This document shows, piece by piece, positions 23,600 through 36,087 of a stretch of DNA of 64,000 nucleotides (positions within the stretch are counted from its first letter, which is position 1; every line of letters starts with the position of its first letter). The stretch is from Mangifera indica (Eukaryota; Streptophyta; Magnoliopsida; Sapindales; Anacardiaceae): assembly GCF_011075055.1 (NCBI RefSeq), contig NC_058137.1, positions 6,867,463 to 6,931,462 of the forward strand, in the 5' to 3' direction. The position numbers and the translations under genes were made by a program. Below the pieces are notes generated by a model. That model had not been told where the DNA came from. It was given only the letters and a program-made list of their open reading frames with translations, and did no database searches.

Positions 23600-25290
23600 G
23601 AATCTTGATTTATTTCTATCACAAAGATTTTTGAAATCTTATGATCATTTATCGTTGTCTCCCACATCAGCAACTCCTTTAGTATCGTATTTGGAGGATT
23701 TTTTTTTTTTAATTTTGCCGAATTTTCAAGCTCCCCACAAGAATAATAACTATTTTTTTAAATCCTTAAAAAAAACACGACTATTCTTTTCAATCCAAAA
23801 GAACAACAATTTTATCACAACATTAAATGGTTTCATGTTATTAGCATCTTCATGGTAGTCAGATTGCTTATCATATAGTATGTCAAAATCGTAATTTTTT
23901 ATATCGTATACAGTTTTTAAAAAATAAATAATAAAAATAATATAATTGGCACATCATTATTTTAGAAAATATCATAAACATCATTAAATTTTTAAAATTT
24001 TTTTATATAAACCTCTATTATATCATCATTTTCTTTAAAAAACATATCAATCTGTATCAGTAATTTATATCATATCGTAGGATACGTATTATGTATCGTA
24101 TGATACTGGTAACTATATGGTATTCATTTGTTCATACACTAAATTTGTATTAATCATTTGTGAGGAATTTTTCATCTTCAATCTAAAATTCCGTCATAAT
24201 TATTTGTTCAATAATTATAATATGCAAGACTGTAAATTTTGTCAACATGTTATTGACCTCAGGATCAATTGTTCCTGCTTTTACATGCCATGGATTTCAA
24301 GATCAACCGCTGTTGTCTTCTTTTTTATCACCTCAAGAGTGGTTTTTTGCCTAAAAAATGATAAGGTTGAAGATATGAATAAATAAATTCAGAAGTTTCC
24401 CAATGAGAAAAAGTGGCAAGTTCCCGTTTATAAGGCATCTCCTTTTGATAAGTTGTCATCGTCTTATAATCTTAGGGACTCTTTTCACCTCTACAAGTAT
24501 ATATGGCAATTATTGGTTTTACTATACTGTTAGAAGCATATATAATTCAAAAGTGGATGGTGGAAATGACAGTTTTTTCTTCACCATATAACTGGTATAA
24601 GCAATTAATAAAGAAATTGTTATGGGAGCTGAGGTGATCCATAACTCCTCCACTAACTCTTCAGTTTTCATCGTTAATGGAAAGATGTTTTTAAGTTTCA
24701 TGAAAAGGGTTCTCAGATGAACGAATTAAAAAACACATACACTACTTTTACTGTGAATTCGTATTTCCTCGAAGACTCTGCACTCAGAGCATGATTTCTA
24801 CAGAAAATCAACACTTGCAATGGCGGGAGGGTACTTTTACATGCATCCCGCAAATCAATTAATTTTATTGTCTTATACATGCAGTTGAATTGTAAAAACC
24901 CTAATTGAAAATTTGTCTCATTTTCTGTCATCTACATTTTACATATACATAAACATGAGTAGAATTTAATTAATTAAATGTTTTAAAAGCAGTACTGCTA
25001 ACCCAACTTGTAAATAGGCAATAAAATACATTAATGAAGATGTGATTCTTTATATTTGTACTTTGTACGGTTAGTCAGAATTATATTGTACCAGTTGGAT
25101 TATATGGAAGGTGGAATTATTAGGTCGTGCCCCACAAAATGGAAGAGAAAATGAAATAGGAGAACATGAATGGGTAGGTGCAGATAAACATTTGTGGAGG
25201 GTGAATAAAACTGCACATTGTCCACCTTTGAAAATATATTTGCATGAAGTGAAGATGAGATTTTGTCTTCCACACACCCCCCTCCACCTT
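21171..25290. other. Long spacer upstream of the histidine kinase gene
   Basis: The first ~90 bases match 3489-3575. A (AT)n tract lies at about 23559-23596. Text around 21.8-23.3 kb is less AT-rich than the surroundings and may be an old element, but no frame, terminal repeat or family match was recognised. The short frames here have no splice or homology support. Confidence 0.4.
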
Positions 25291-25292
25291 CT

Positions 25293-25299
25293 TATTTAA
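25293..25299 (+). promoter_or_regulatory. Candidate TATA box of the histidine kinase gene
   Basis: TATTTAA is followed by a C/T-rich stretch (25300-25380) of the kind common in plant 5' leaders. The ATG lies about 150 bases downstream. CAAAG|GTATTT at about 25383 could be the start of a leader intron, but this is not established. Confidence 0.35.
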
Positions 25300-25445
25300 A
25301 CATCCCCACCACTCTCATTACTCTTTACACCTTCACCTTCACCCTCATCCTCCTCCTCCTTTCGCTTTCAAGTTCTCATTCCAAAGGTATTTCCTTTTTT
25401 GAAGAAAACAAAAAAATCTGAAACCTTTCTACTACTGTCACCAAA

Positions 25446-28400
25446 ATGCCTGAAAAAGCTTTGGAGATCCAGCAAATTACAACTGCTACCGCTACAACAC
25501 CCACTTCTGACACTTCTACAGCATGGTCCACATCTCCAAACTTACCTATGGCCTTTAATATCCCTCCTTCGCCTCCACCACCCCGTCGAAAATCAGCAAC
25601 TCTAGATTCAACACCAATGGGAACTCGTCGTATAAGAATTCTTCAGAGACTCACGGGTTTCACTAGCTCTTTGAAGTGGAGAAGGAAGAGGGTACCACGT
25701 GGGCGTAGGATGTGTCCTTCTGATCAACAGGATGACTTCCAGCAAACAGGCACTCGCTGTCTCTCCTCTTACTACAGTGTGTTTGTCGTTCGCCTTGCTA
25801 TCATGGTTGGTGAGAAAACTCTTCTTTGTGTTCTTTTCATAATATTTACGATGTTTCCATCGTATAGATGCTTTCCTTACCTTCACTACACAACTGTACT
25901 TGAATTTTTGTGCGCAAATAATGTAATTTATGTAAACAGCCCACCACTACGACTTGAAAGAACTACCGCAGCCCATGTGAAAATTTTTGCAGAAGAAAAA
26001 AGTCTCCTTTCTTTGCTTTCTGGGCAAAGTTTGCCTCAAGTTGAGGTGGTGGTGAGGTTGAAGATAAAATATGATTTAGTTATCCTTCACAAAACCATAT
26101 GAACTTCTTCTAAAATGGAGATACGTATATATATTCCCACTAATGTAGCGCTTCGAAAAACAAGGCTTTACCTTTCCTTTGCTAAGACTTGATATGTTAC
26201 GAGGTTTCCACCTTTGCCACAGAAAGAAAGTTTACTTTTTGTCTTTTTCTTTTTACATGGTATGTGTTGATATAATAAGAAAGTCTACAGAGAGCTAATC
26301 TTTGGTTTGTAGAATTCGTACGTAAGCCCAAAATCTGTGCTTTGGTTGATTTGGTTTAACTTTTCTTCTTTCTGGTCATGGGTTTCTGCAGATTATGCTG
26401 GCCATTTTAATCGGCATGTTAACTGTTCTGACATGGCATTTCACTAAAGTTTACACTACCAAATCTCTCGACACTTTAGCTTATGGCCTCCGTTATGAGC
26501 TTCTCCAGCGTCCCATTTTGCGTATGTGGAACATTTTAAACTCCACATACGAAATTACCTCAGCGCAAGTCAAGCTTTCTGAGTATGTCTTGAGAAAATA
26601 CAACCCCACGACTCAGGCGAATCCGACGTCTCAGGCACAGCTTGTTGAGGTTAATATATACGTTGTCTTCTTTTATCCTTAAAATGTGATAATTTATTTA
26701 AAATGATCTAATTTTGGACTCTAATTCTATTCCCTGTCAGCTCTATGAAACCATGAAGGCTGTAACATGGTCACTGTTTCAAAGCCGCAAAGCACTCAAT
26801 GCAATAACCATAAAATACAGAAATGGCTTTGTTCAGGCTTTTCATAGAGATCACAGGAGTAACAAAACATTCTACATTTACTCTGATCTCTCAAACTATT
26901 CAATCATTGCTAGTGCGGCAATTGATCCCAACACGTACTCAAGTCAAGGTTGGAATGATCAATCTATAAAAGGTAATGTTTCTGCCATTTGGTATCGTGA
27001 GCCACTTGATCCAAACACTGGGGAAAAGATTGGGAAAGCAAGGCCTATTCCTCCGTACGATCTTATCAACATTGCAGGCCTTTCATTCGTGCCTGATGGA
27101 GCGGCCTCATGGCATGTTGCGGTTAGCAAGTTCACTGATTCGCCGCTGCTTTCAGCAGCACTACCAGTTTTTGGCCCTTCCAATCAGAGTATTGTGGCTG
27201 TTGTGGGTGTCACCACAGCACTTTCCAGTGTAGGCCAGCTTATGAAAGAGCTGGTAGAAGTGCACAGTGGGCACATATATTTAACTTCCCAGGAGGGTTA
27301 CTTGATAGCCACGTCAACTAATGCTCCATTGTTATCAAACGCATCAATGAGGCCGGAGCTTGTGATGGCTGTTGATTCTCAAGACGATGTGATACGAACA
27401 GGAGCAAGGTGGCTGCAGAGCAAATATGGAAATAAGTTTCCTCCTGGCCATGTTGTCCACGTTGAGCATGCTAAATTGGGCAAGGGGGATTACTATATAG
27501 ACTCCTTCTTTCTGAACCTAAAGAGACTGCCCATTGTAGGTTTTGACAACGTAGTTAATTTATTGTAACAAATTAAAAACTATTTCATATATTACCAAGA
27601 AATTAAGTTGAAATACCCTTGTATGCAGGTGGGTGTCATCATTATACCTCGTGAATACATAATGGGAAAGGCTGATCAGAGAGCCTTCAAAACTCTGATT
27701 ATTTTGATATCTGCATCAGTATGTATTCTCTTCATAGGATGTTTATGCATTTTGATATTGACAAACGGAGTCTCCAAGGAGATGAAGTTACGTGCCGAAT
27801 TAATCAGTCATTTGGATGCCAGAAGAAGGGCTGAGGCCTCCAACAACTATAAAAGCCAGTTCCTGGCAAACATGAGGTCAGTGTATTGTCTCAATAACAC
27901 ATAAAGAGGACTTAAATTGATACGCCGTTATGACATATTTTGTTTGCACCTTCTATTGCTTTACAGTCATGAACTTAGAACGCCAATGGCAGCCATTATT
28001 GGCCTTTTGGACATCGTGATAACAGATTCCAGCCTTGCCAGTGAACACTATGCTTCTTTGAGTCAAATAAGGAAATGCTCCTTAGCTTTACTGAGGCTGC
28101 TGAACAACATATTGGACTTGAGCAAGGTGAATGATTCAGCAAGCTTCCTATGTTTACCAGCTTTATTATATCAAATTGTTTATTAGTTTTCATCTAATAT
28201 ATGCCAAAACTTGATGATTTACAAAATGCTTATTATATGGTTAATAAGAGAGATTAGTCCATTGCATTCACCATTTATATGATCATAAGAACAATGAACT
28301 GCTAAGATTACTTGTTCTCAAGGAGCATATATATCAAGTTCCCGATACTGTATTTATGGAAAATTCCCATTATCCTATTCTTTCCTCCATCATTATGCAG

Positions 28401-31219
28401 GTGGAAGCTGGAAAGCTGGTTTTGGAAGAGGCAGACTTCAACTTGGGCCAGGAACTGGAAGGAATTGTTGACATGCACTCTGTCCAGTGTATAAACCAGG
28501 ATGTGGAGTTAGTTTTAGATCTCTCTGGTGAGAATTTACTTTTTATTCTGAGATATAACTTACATGGATGTTTGCATATATTATAAAATTCTGATACATC
28601 TTTCATTGATCCCTTTCCTTTTAGATGATATGCCAGAGACATTTAGAGGGGACTCTGCTAGACTTGTTCAGATATTTTCAAATCTTATTAGCAACTCTAT
28701 CAAGTTCACAAAATGTAAGTGCAACAGTGAGTTACCAAATAATTCTTTTCAATGCCATTATACACTAATTATGCAAGCCATTCTTATAGTACCACTGGAT
28801 TTATGGTATAATTAGCTCTAAGAAGATCTGTTTCGAATGAGTTGCAGCTGGTCATGTTATTGTCCGCGGATGGTGTGAGAACTGGAATTCTTTTGAAGAT
28901 AATGGGAAGTCTCTGCTTGAGCAGAAGAAATCATGGTGTGCTCTAAGGTCAAAGTTCAAACAACAGGCTAATCAAGTAAAGAAAACCTGTAAAAAGGAAA
29001 ACAAGATGATTCTTTGGTTCGAAATTGAAGACACAGGCTGTGGTATGAACCTTTCCAAAGTCTGAAACCACTTTGACATTTCTATATGCATTCCCGGAAA
29101 AACATACCCCAGTTCTGCATAATTCATACCTGTTTGTTAATTTGTATAGGAATTGATCCAGCCAAATGGGAAACTGTATTTGAATGTTTTGAACAAGCTG
29201 ATGCCTCAACCACTCGAAAGTAAGTAGTTTAATCAAATCCTAACTTTCGCTAACAAGTTTACAGTTAAAAGCTGAGACTTGGAGAACTTTTTACTTAAGC
29301 TTTTTTTAATTTCAGGCATGGTGGAACAGGTCTTGGGCTAAGCATTGTGCGAACACTGGTAAGATTTCCTAACTAAATAAATGTATACCACATAACAAAG
29401 AAGCACAAAATAATTCATTTGAATGCCCTTGATTAATTTTTGATATTATGTCAATGGCAGGTGACCAAGATGGGTGGGGAAGTAAAAGTTGTTAAGAAAG
29501 ACACTCCAGGAACTTTAATGCGATTATACTTGCTTCTCAACACACCATCAGATGGCTGTGAGCAGAGCTGCCAAGTTGACTTTTCGAAACCTACTGTGGT
29601 GAGTAAATTATATCCTCTTGAACTTGAAATATGTCCTGCTTATTGAAATTGGTTCATTTTGTACAGGTTTTCAAATGCTACTCATGTTGATTTGTGCTCT
29701 TGTCTGCAACTATCAAACAGAAAAACACTGACCTATGAAAATGTTAAACCTTGAAACAGGTGGTGCTTGCTTTAGGCAGTAGTGTGGGAAGAGGGATAAC
29801 GTCGCAGTGGCTGCGCAGAAACAAAGTGTCCACCATAGAAGCAAGTGACTGGAAGCAGCTGACACTGATTCTTCCGGAACTCTTTTACCCCTCCAATGAG
29901 AGCAATGGCTCGGGGGAACAGCCATCATTAATTCAACCATTGAAAGAGCGGCAGCCTTCACTAAGTCAAGCAGTGAAAGAGGAATTGTTGAACATAAAAG
30001 ACAAGAAGGATCAAGTTTTCATCATTGTGGTTGATATAGGGCTTCTTGATTTCAAGGCAGGTATATGGTTGAGTCAACTTGACTACCTGGATCAATTCAC
30101 AGGCAGAGCAAAGTTCGCCTGGACGCTAAGCCATAACAGCTCCAGTATGGTGAAGGCAGAGCTTAGAAGGAGGGGGCATGTAATTGTAGTTAACAAACCA
30201 CTTTACAAGACAAAGATGATCCAAATATTGGAAGCTGCTCTACAGGGGAGGACTCTGGAGATAGAGATTTGTTCAAATGAGGATGGAGCTTCAAAAAGTA
30301 AAGCTCTCGTCGATTGCGACATTGCAGAAGCTTTAGTCCCTTTGAGTCTGGGAGATAAAATAGAAACACTCATTAATCCCAGATCAACACAATACCAGGC
30401 ATTCATGAACAATCATATTGGGTTCACTGATCGAAATCCTGAACAAAGTAATTCAAGCACAGATCCAGAAAATAAATCTCAGAGCAACCCAGATTTACCT
30501 TACAGTGGACTTGAGAGTGGAAAGAGCAAGTTAAAGGCCAAGGAAATAGCTTCCACTTCCGAAGAAAGTCAAACTGGAAGTTCAAAATCCAAGAAGCAAA
30601 AGCTGGTCAGCAGTCCTTCCAAAGAGAAAGGCAATTCATCATCAAGCGGATCTGATGAAGAAAAACTTCGTGATTTGCATATACTAGTTGTGGAAGACAC
30701 ATTGCTCCTCCAGATGGTAGCAGTTAAAATTTTGAAAAAGGCAGGCGCAACAGTTAACGCTGTGTCAGATGGATTGCAGGCAGTGGAAGCCATGACAAGC
30801 ATGATTAACTCACTGGTGAGAAGGTATGAAGCTCTGAAGAAAGGATTAGAACCAGAGCCATTAAAGCATCCTCCATATGATTTAATTCTAATGGATTGCC
30901 AGGTAAGAAATTACAAGAAACAACACGTCATTTGTAAATTTTGTTTCGTTTTAAGGGTTGCACTGATTAACTTATGCCAATATTTGCCCTGTATAAGCAG
31001 ATGCCAGTGATGGATGGATATGAAGCTACGAAAGAAATAAGGAAAATGGAAGAAGGAACTGGCATGCACATCCAAATTATTGCTCAAACAGCCCATGCAA
31101 TGTCGACAGACAGAGACAAATGCTTGGAAGTGGGGATGGATGGGTACCTAACAAAGCCACTTCAGGAGAAGATGATGATTGAGACCATCACGAAGCATCT
31201 GGGCATTAGCACTGATTAA
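25446..31219 (+). CDS. AHK1: Hybrid histidine kinase, AHK1 type (osmosensor-like)
   Basis: Thirteen exons join into 1281 residues: 25446-25805, 26392-26649, 26741-27535, 27629-27876, 27967-28126, 28401-28527, 28625-28714, 28848-29042, 29150-29219, 29316-29358, 29461-29598, 29760-30902, 31001-31219. A Pro/Thr-rich N-terminus is followed by membrane segment 1 (about 114-140), an extracellular sensor region, membrane segment 2 (about 491-517), and a dimerisation/phosphoacceptor domain with SHELRTPM, where His555 should be phosphorylated. Kinase boxes follow: N (NLISNSIKFT), G1 (DTGCGID), F (FECFEQAD) and G2 (GGTGLGL). After a Ser/Lys-rich linker comes a C-terminal receiver with acidic pair VVEDT, phosphoacceptor Asp1207 in LILMDCQMP, Thr1239 and Lys1261. 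The sequence follows Arabidopsis AHK1 closely throughout (that protein is about 1207 residues). AHK1 is a plasma-membrane phosphorelay kinase linked to osmotic and drought responses. That role is inferred by family. Confidence 0.95.
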
Positions 31220-33039
31220 GTGCTGATGGCAATCAGTGCTAACAGCCATGGGAAGCAAAAGCTAACAAGTAACAAGACAAAGAAGAAGAATAAGACCACC
31301 ACCATATGTATCTTAACCAATAGTAACTGGAAAAAATAAACTTTTGGTAGTGTTTCAGGACTATGCATGTTGAAATGCAATTTACACTTGAGTTTAACTT
31401 CCCTTTCAATTTCAGGTACTGTTGAAATTGTACTTAGTTTGGTTGTAAGGTTCCAGCGAGTACCATGAACTTATGCTTGTGATTTCAACATGAATTTCGT
31501 TTGCGTTCAATCTTCTTCTCATGTATCACTTATTTTGTTTTTGTTTTCAATCGTAACCCTTCAAATTAATTAAACAACAAATCTATGTATACAATTTTAT
31601 GTACAAACAATGATATATCATTATATAATTGGATGTTATTTTATATTTAATTTTCAACTATCTAATTATGTGATGACACATTGATATTTGTATATAAAAT
31701 CGTACACAAAAATTATACATATAATACTACTTTTAGTTGAATTAACTATTTTACGGGGTAACCAACTCTTCAATGATTATATGGATATAATCAAGCAATA
31801 CAATTAATACTCATTCTATCCTTATCTTTAATCTTATAAAAATTTAGTACCTTTCATGAACTTACTCTCAATTTCGACAACCTTTATAATCGAAATTTCA
31901 CTAAAAAATCACAAAATTTAGCAAAAATTTCACCTTAATTCAAGTATGTAATTATTTATTTTTGCTTCTTTATCGTTCATATTAACAATTGATGTGATTT
32001 TAAATTATATTTTGTTTGAAATCTAAAGAACTCATTCAATAGGTATGATTCAGTCTAGTAGACATGTCTACTAGACTATATCATATGGGGTGTTCAATAG
32101 ATGCATGTCAAGGAGTGACATGTTGTTTTATACTTTTAGGGTTTCTATAATATTTTACACCATAAGGATTGTAGGATATTTGATAACATAAGAGGTTAAG
32201 GGATATTTGACAACATAAAGAGTTAAATGATATTTTATTAGCAAAATTTTATTTGAAATTTTAGGTAAATGGTGATTAGGGTTATATGATATTCTACTGA
32301 TAGGGTTATACTATTATTAATTAGTATTACGCATATTTTTAGTTAATTAATTTTTAGGAAAGCTTACAAATATAGTAAACAATCTTCTTGCCCTTTCAAA
32401 ATTAATCAAATTTTTTGAAATTGTTTTTTTTTTTTTTTTTGTTTGAGTGTGGAGGCAAATAGACCTCAATAAATGACAGCACAATGGCATATGTTAGTAG
32501 GAATTAGAGAATGATGATTATCAAACAAAATACAACATACCTAAGATTAGTAGTGATTAATCTCTCATCTGATTATAAACCTAAGGCAAAAGTACATACA
32601 TACAACCATAAAGGTTGAAAACTTTATTAATGGATTATCAAATGAGATTTAAGATGATCATGATGTGCAATGTGTTATTGTCTAAGCCAAGAAAATGATA
32701 CAAGCAACATTTTTTTTATTGATGGTTATTCATAAGGAATGAAGAACAATATTTCAAGAAAATGGTTATGAAGAACAGCATACTATTGGATCTTCCACTG
32801 CATAGAAAGAGGTACAGTATTGTTTGTCATTTTCAGTTAATGCAGGACTTTCACATTCATAGTATGATTTAGAAAAAGGTGGCAACTGCCTAATAGGTAT
32901 GAAGAAGAAAATTGTTATATGAATGTTAGTATCAGTTCAAAGGACCTTAAAGAAGCATCCAATTTAGAGTTTTAGTTTACCGCAAAGGATTAGGTCCATA
33001 GATAAAAGGATAACATTCTTATTTAGAAAGTTTTTGAGT
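31220..33039. other. Spacer with a palindromic MITE-like repeat and a 26-bp palindrome
   Basis: The AHK1-type 3' untranslated region probably occupies the first ~300 bases. A member of the AT-rich inverted-repeat family lies at about 31590-31720. A perfect 26-bp palindrome sits at 32052-32077 (half-site AGTCTAGTAGACA). From about 32.4 kb the text may already be the decayed 5' part of the MULE described next. Confidence 0.4.
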
Positions 33040-34066
33040 ATGGGACAAAGATGGATGATATTTTGGTCGAAGATTGTGAGTTCAAAGATATAGTTAACAT
33101 AGAAATGTATAGACATTAAGTGAATGTTTAATTAAGTGAAGTGACAAGTGCCAAAGTTTGGTTTGTCACAATGATACTCTAGTTGATATTCATGTCACTC
33201 CTTTTTATTCAATGCATTAACTACCGCCTTTTCAAATCTTTGAACTTTGGGTATTGGTGATAGTTCTAGAAGACATAAAATGGGATTTAGAATTAATGAT
33301 AGATTTTATGATAAGTATGTGTTGTAAGATGCATTAAGGAGACATGTTTAGATTGCAAGTTCCAATACAAAGTGATGAGGTCAATCAAGTCTCAATAGAA
33401 AATCAAATATTGCATAAACAATGGTGGTGGTAGGCATAAGCAACAAGGATAAATGGTTGTGAGTAATTCCAAATTTGCGGCTTAGATAATGACTATAATT
33501 GTCCTAAAGATTAAATAATGTCACATTATAGAAAAACAAGTGCTTATACACTAGGACAACTACTAAAAACGAAGATTCTTATGATGGATCATGTTTATAG
33601 CCCAAGGAAAATCATTATACTCACAAGCATGATTGAGACTAGGGAATCAAATCGATTTAAGTTTTTTAGGTCTTGGGTATCTAAAAAAAGTATTCCAAGA
33701 GTACATTCATTTAGTCATTTGCATTGATGGTGCATTTTGTAAGGAGAGGTATCTCGAGATGTTGTTTGTTATAGCTGAAAAAGATAATAATAATCAAATT
33801 TATCTTATGACTTTTGATATTAGAGGTAAAAGAAGAAATAAAGTTGTGGACTTAATTTATAAGGAAAATACAAGATTGCTTAAGAACATGGGTGAGTAGT
33901 TTGTTATTTCGGATTTACACCCTATGATTATAGTTGCAATGACAAATATATTTCCTAATGTAAACCACAATTTTTATGTTCAATCTCTGAAAGCTAACAT
34001 ACGTGTCAAATACAAAAGGATGAAAACTACTAAGGGTTTATATTGGTATTGTATTTATTGTTTATT
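33040..34066 (+). pseudogene. Decayed Mutator-like (MuDR/MULE) transposase
   Basis: The best-preserved part is 33633-34066. It contains VICIDGAF (first catalytic Asp of the MULE DDE core), then EKDNNNQIYLMTFDI, then an in-frame TAG at 33897-33899, then VISDLHPMIIVAM and FPNVNHNFYVQSLKANI. The order and spacing match the MULE transposase blocks 'IDGT..', 'A..DGNNQI.P.AF' and 'SDRH..I..A....FP...H..C..HL..N'. The final catalytic Glu region and zinc knuckle are missing. Upstream fragments, such as MGFRINDRFYDKYV near 33280, fit the N-terminal MuDR region but carry several stops. No terminal repeats were identified. It is a dead copy that cannot make transposase. Confidence 0.72.
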
Positions 34067-36087
34067 TTCATATTAAACTCAAATTATATATTGTATTTGA
34101 TTTTAATAAATCTTAATATTCTACTTTTATCGTGATTGTATTTATGTTTTCATGTGTTCATTATTGCATATATAATAATGACAAAGATTAGAATTATAAT
34201 TATGACTAAATATTTTTTGAGTAAAACACAATGAAAGATGGTTGTGAACTATATTAAACATATGAATGGGCATCTAGAGACCGATCTCTTGAAAGGAATT
34301 CTAATTTATGGTTAATGAAAATTAAATTCATCAAATTCTAACTAAATTTATAAAATATTGTAAAGACAAATAATTGAAAATAGAAAAAATCTTTAAATTC
34401 CCTTAAACCAAACTTTTTTATTTTGGGAAACTATCAATTAAGCCCTTAGTTTTAGCCACTTAATAACCAAAAAAAAAAAAAAAATACTTCAACTCTAATT
34501 TGAAATATCAATTATCCTTTAAGCATGACCACCTAGCCAAATATAAAAAATAGAAATATTGAAAAAAATACCATTTTTTAGCTCGTCTATCTAATTTTAC
34601 CACACCTCTTTTTTATTAAACATTTATATCATTTTGTCAATTAAATACCTAAATTATTATTGTTTTTATCTTACTATAAACAACATAATAGATAATAAAC
34701 AGTAAAAATTGTCTACTCTAAACAGTAATAGTAGATAATAAACAATAACATTTTATATAAAAATTACTGTGAATAGAACAATAAAAGATAAATAGTAATA
34801 TTTTATACAAAAATCTATTGTAAACAGTATAATAGATAATGAACCGTTAAAATTTCTTACTATGAGTAGTACAATAGGTGATAAACAGTACTATTGTACG
34901 AATTCAGACTTTGATCATAACAGATATAATTTTAGAAACTGTAAAGCTTTTATAGTATAATTATTATATATATAAAAAGTATGATAAAATTGTATAAGCA
35001 AGTCCACAAAATGGTATTTTTTTTCAATATCCCTGAAAAAATCACTTCACACCTACTCCAAAATATTAACTAAACCTCACAAGGCTTTAGTGTATACCAC
35101 AATATCATGTAACCCTCATTTTGCCTACAAGAAAAAATCATCTTCGTTAAGGTGTTATTATACGTACTATAATATTATTAAAGTCCCCGAACATGTTTAC
35201 CAAAAAATATCATTTAATTCCCCTTCAAAGAAAACTCATCATTAGAAGTGATCATGCTTACCAACGATCAAGGCTTTTTTAACTATTTTCATATTAAATC
35301 ATATTTTATCTATAAAATAATCACATTATGATTCTTCTTAAATAATTTTTTTCATTAATATTTCAACAAATTTTTCACGAAAAGCACAATATTCATCTAT
35401 TAAGATTTTGAAATCCATACCTCCAACGTAAATTACAATCCCGAATAATAAAAGTTTAAAGATCACAATTTAACTCAAAAGTAAAATTATTTAACACTTT
35501 TCTACTAAACTTTAGACCTATTCACGACAATGTTTAATTTGAAAAATATTGATTTTCTGGCTCTTTATTAGATTCACAAATTGAATATGGTTGACTTGTT
35601 ACTAAGAAGCTCTTATGTAAGGATGAAATTGTTTAACTCTATCTGAAAGACTATAACCATATAATTTCTAAAGTGTTAACTAAAACAATAAAATTAAGTA
35701 TATTCATTTTGTATATACAAATGAATACACATTTTATATGTGTCATCATATGATTGGATAATTTTAAATTAAGAATAAAATAATACATAATTATATAATG
35801 ATATATATAAATATATATTTATTTATATACTCAAAATAGGTACGTATAGTATTTTTATTAATTAAAATAATACACATAAATTAGTTCACTACATGATTCT
35901 ACTCCATATGGCAAAATCTCATTGGATAGCGCATGGATCTGGCATGGCTAGCATACACCGGATCATTCTCAGTATCATTTTTATAGATCAAGTGAGTGAC
36001 TTGCTCGCTAAGCTGGCGCAATTGACACAAATTTTTAAGCAAAGAAAGAGGTCGAGAGGTAGAAAAAAGAAGAAGAAAACAAAAGCA
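34067..36087. other. Spacer upstream of the proteasome gene
   Basis: AT-rich sequence with a degenerate repeat of AACAGTAATAGATAATAAACAGT-like words around 34.67-34.90 kb. One copy of the AT-rich palindromic family lies at about 35700-35850. No gene is seen. The frame open upstream of the proteasome ATG is treated under that gene. Confidence 0.4.

Noticed and set aside
25399..25605. Open frame overlapping the histidine kinase start, at first taken for an upstream regulatory frame
   Set aside because: It begins with TTG, not ATG, so it is not a credible upstream open reading frame.
25806..26102. Reading on past 25805 to make a 218-residue first protein in the AHK1 gene
   Set aside because: This is intron read-through. 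Splicing at ATG|GTTGGT to 26392 restores the family sequence LAIM..MLAILIG.
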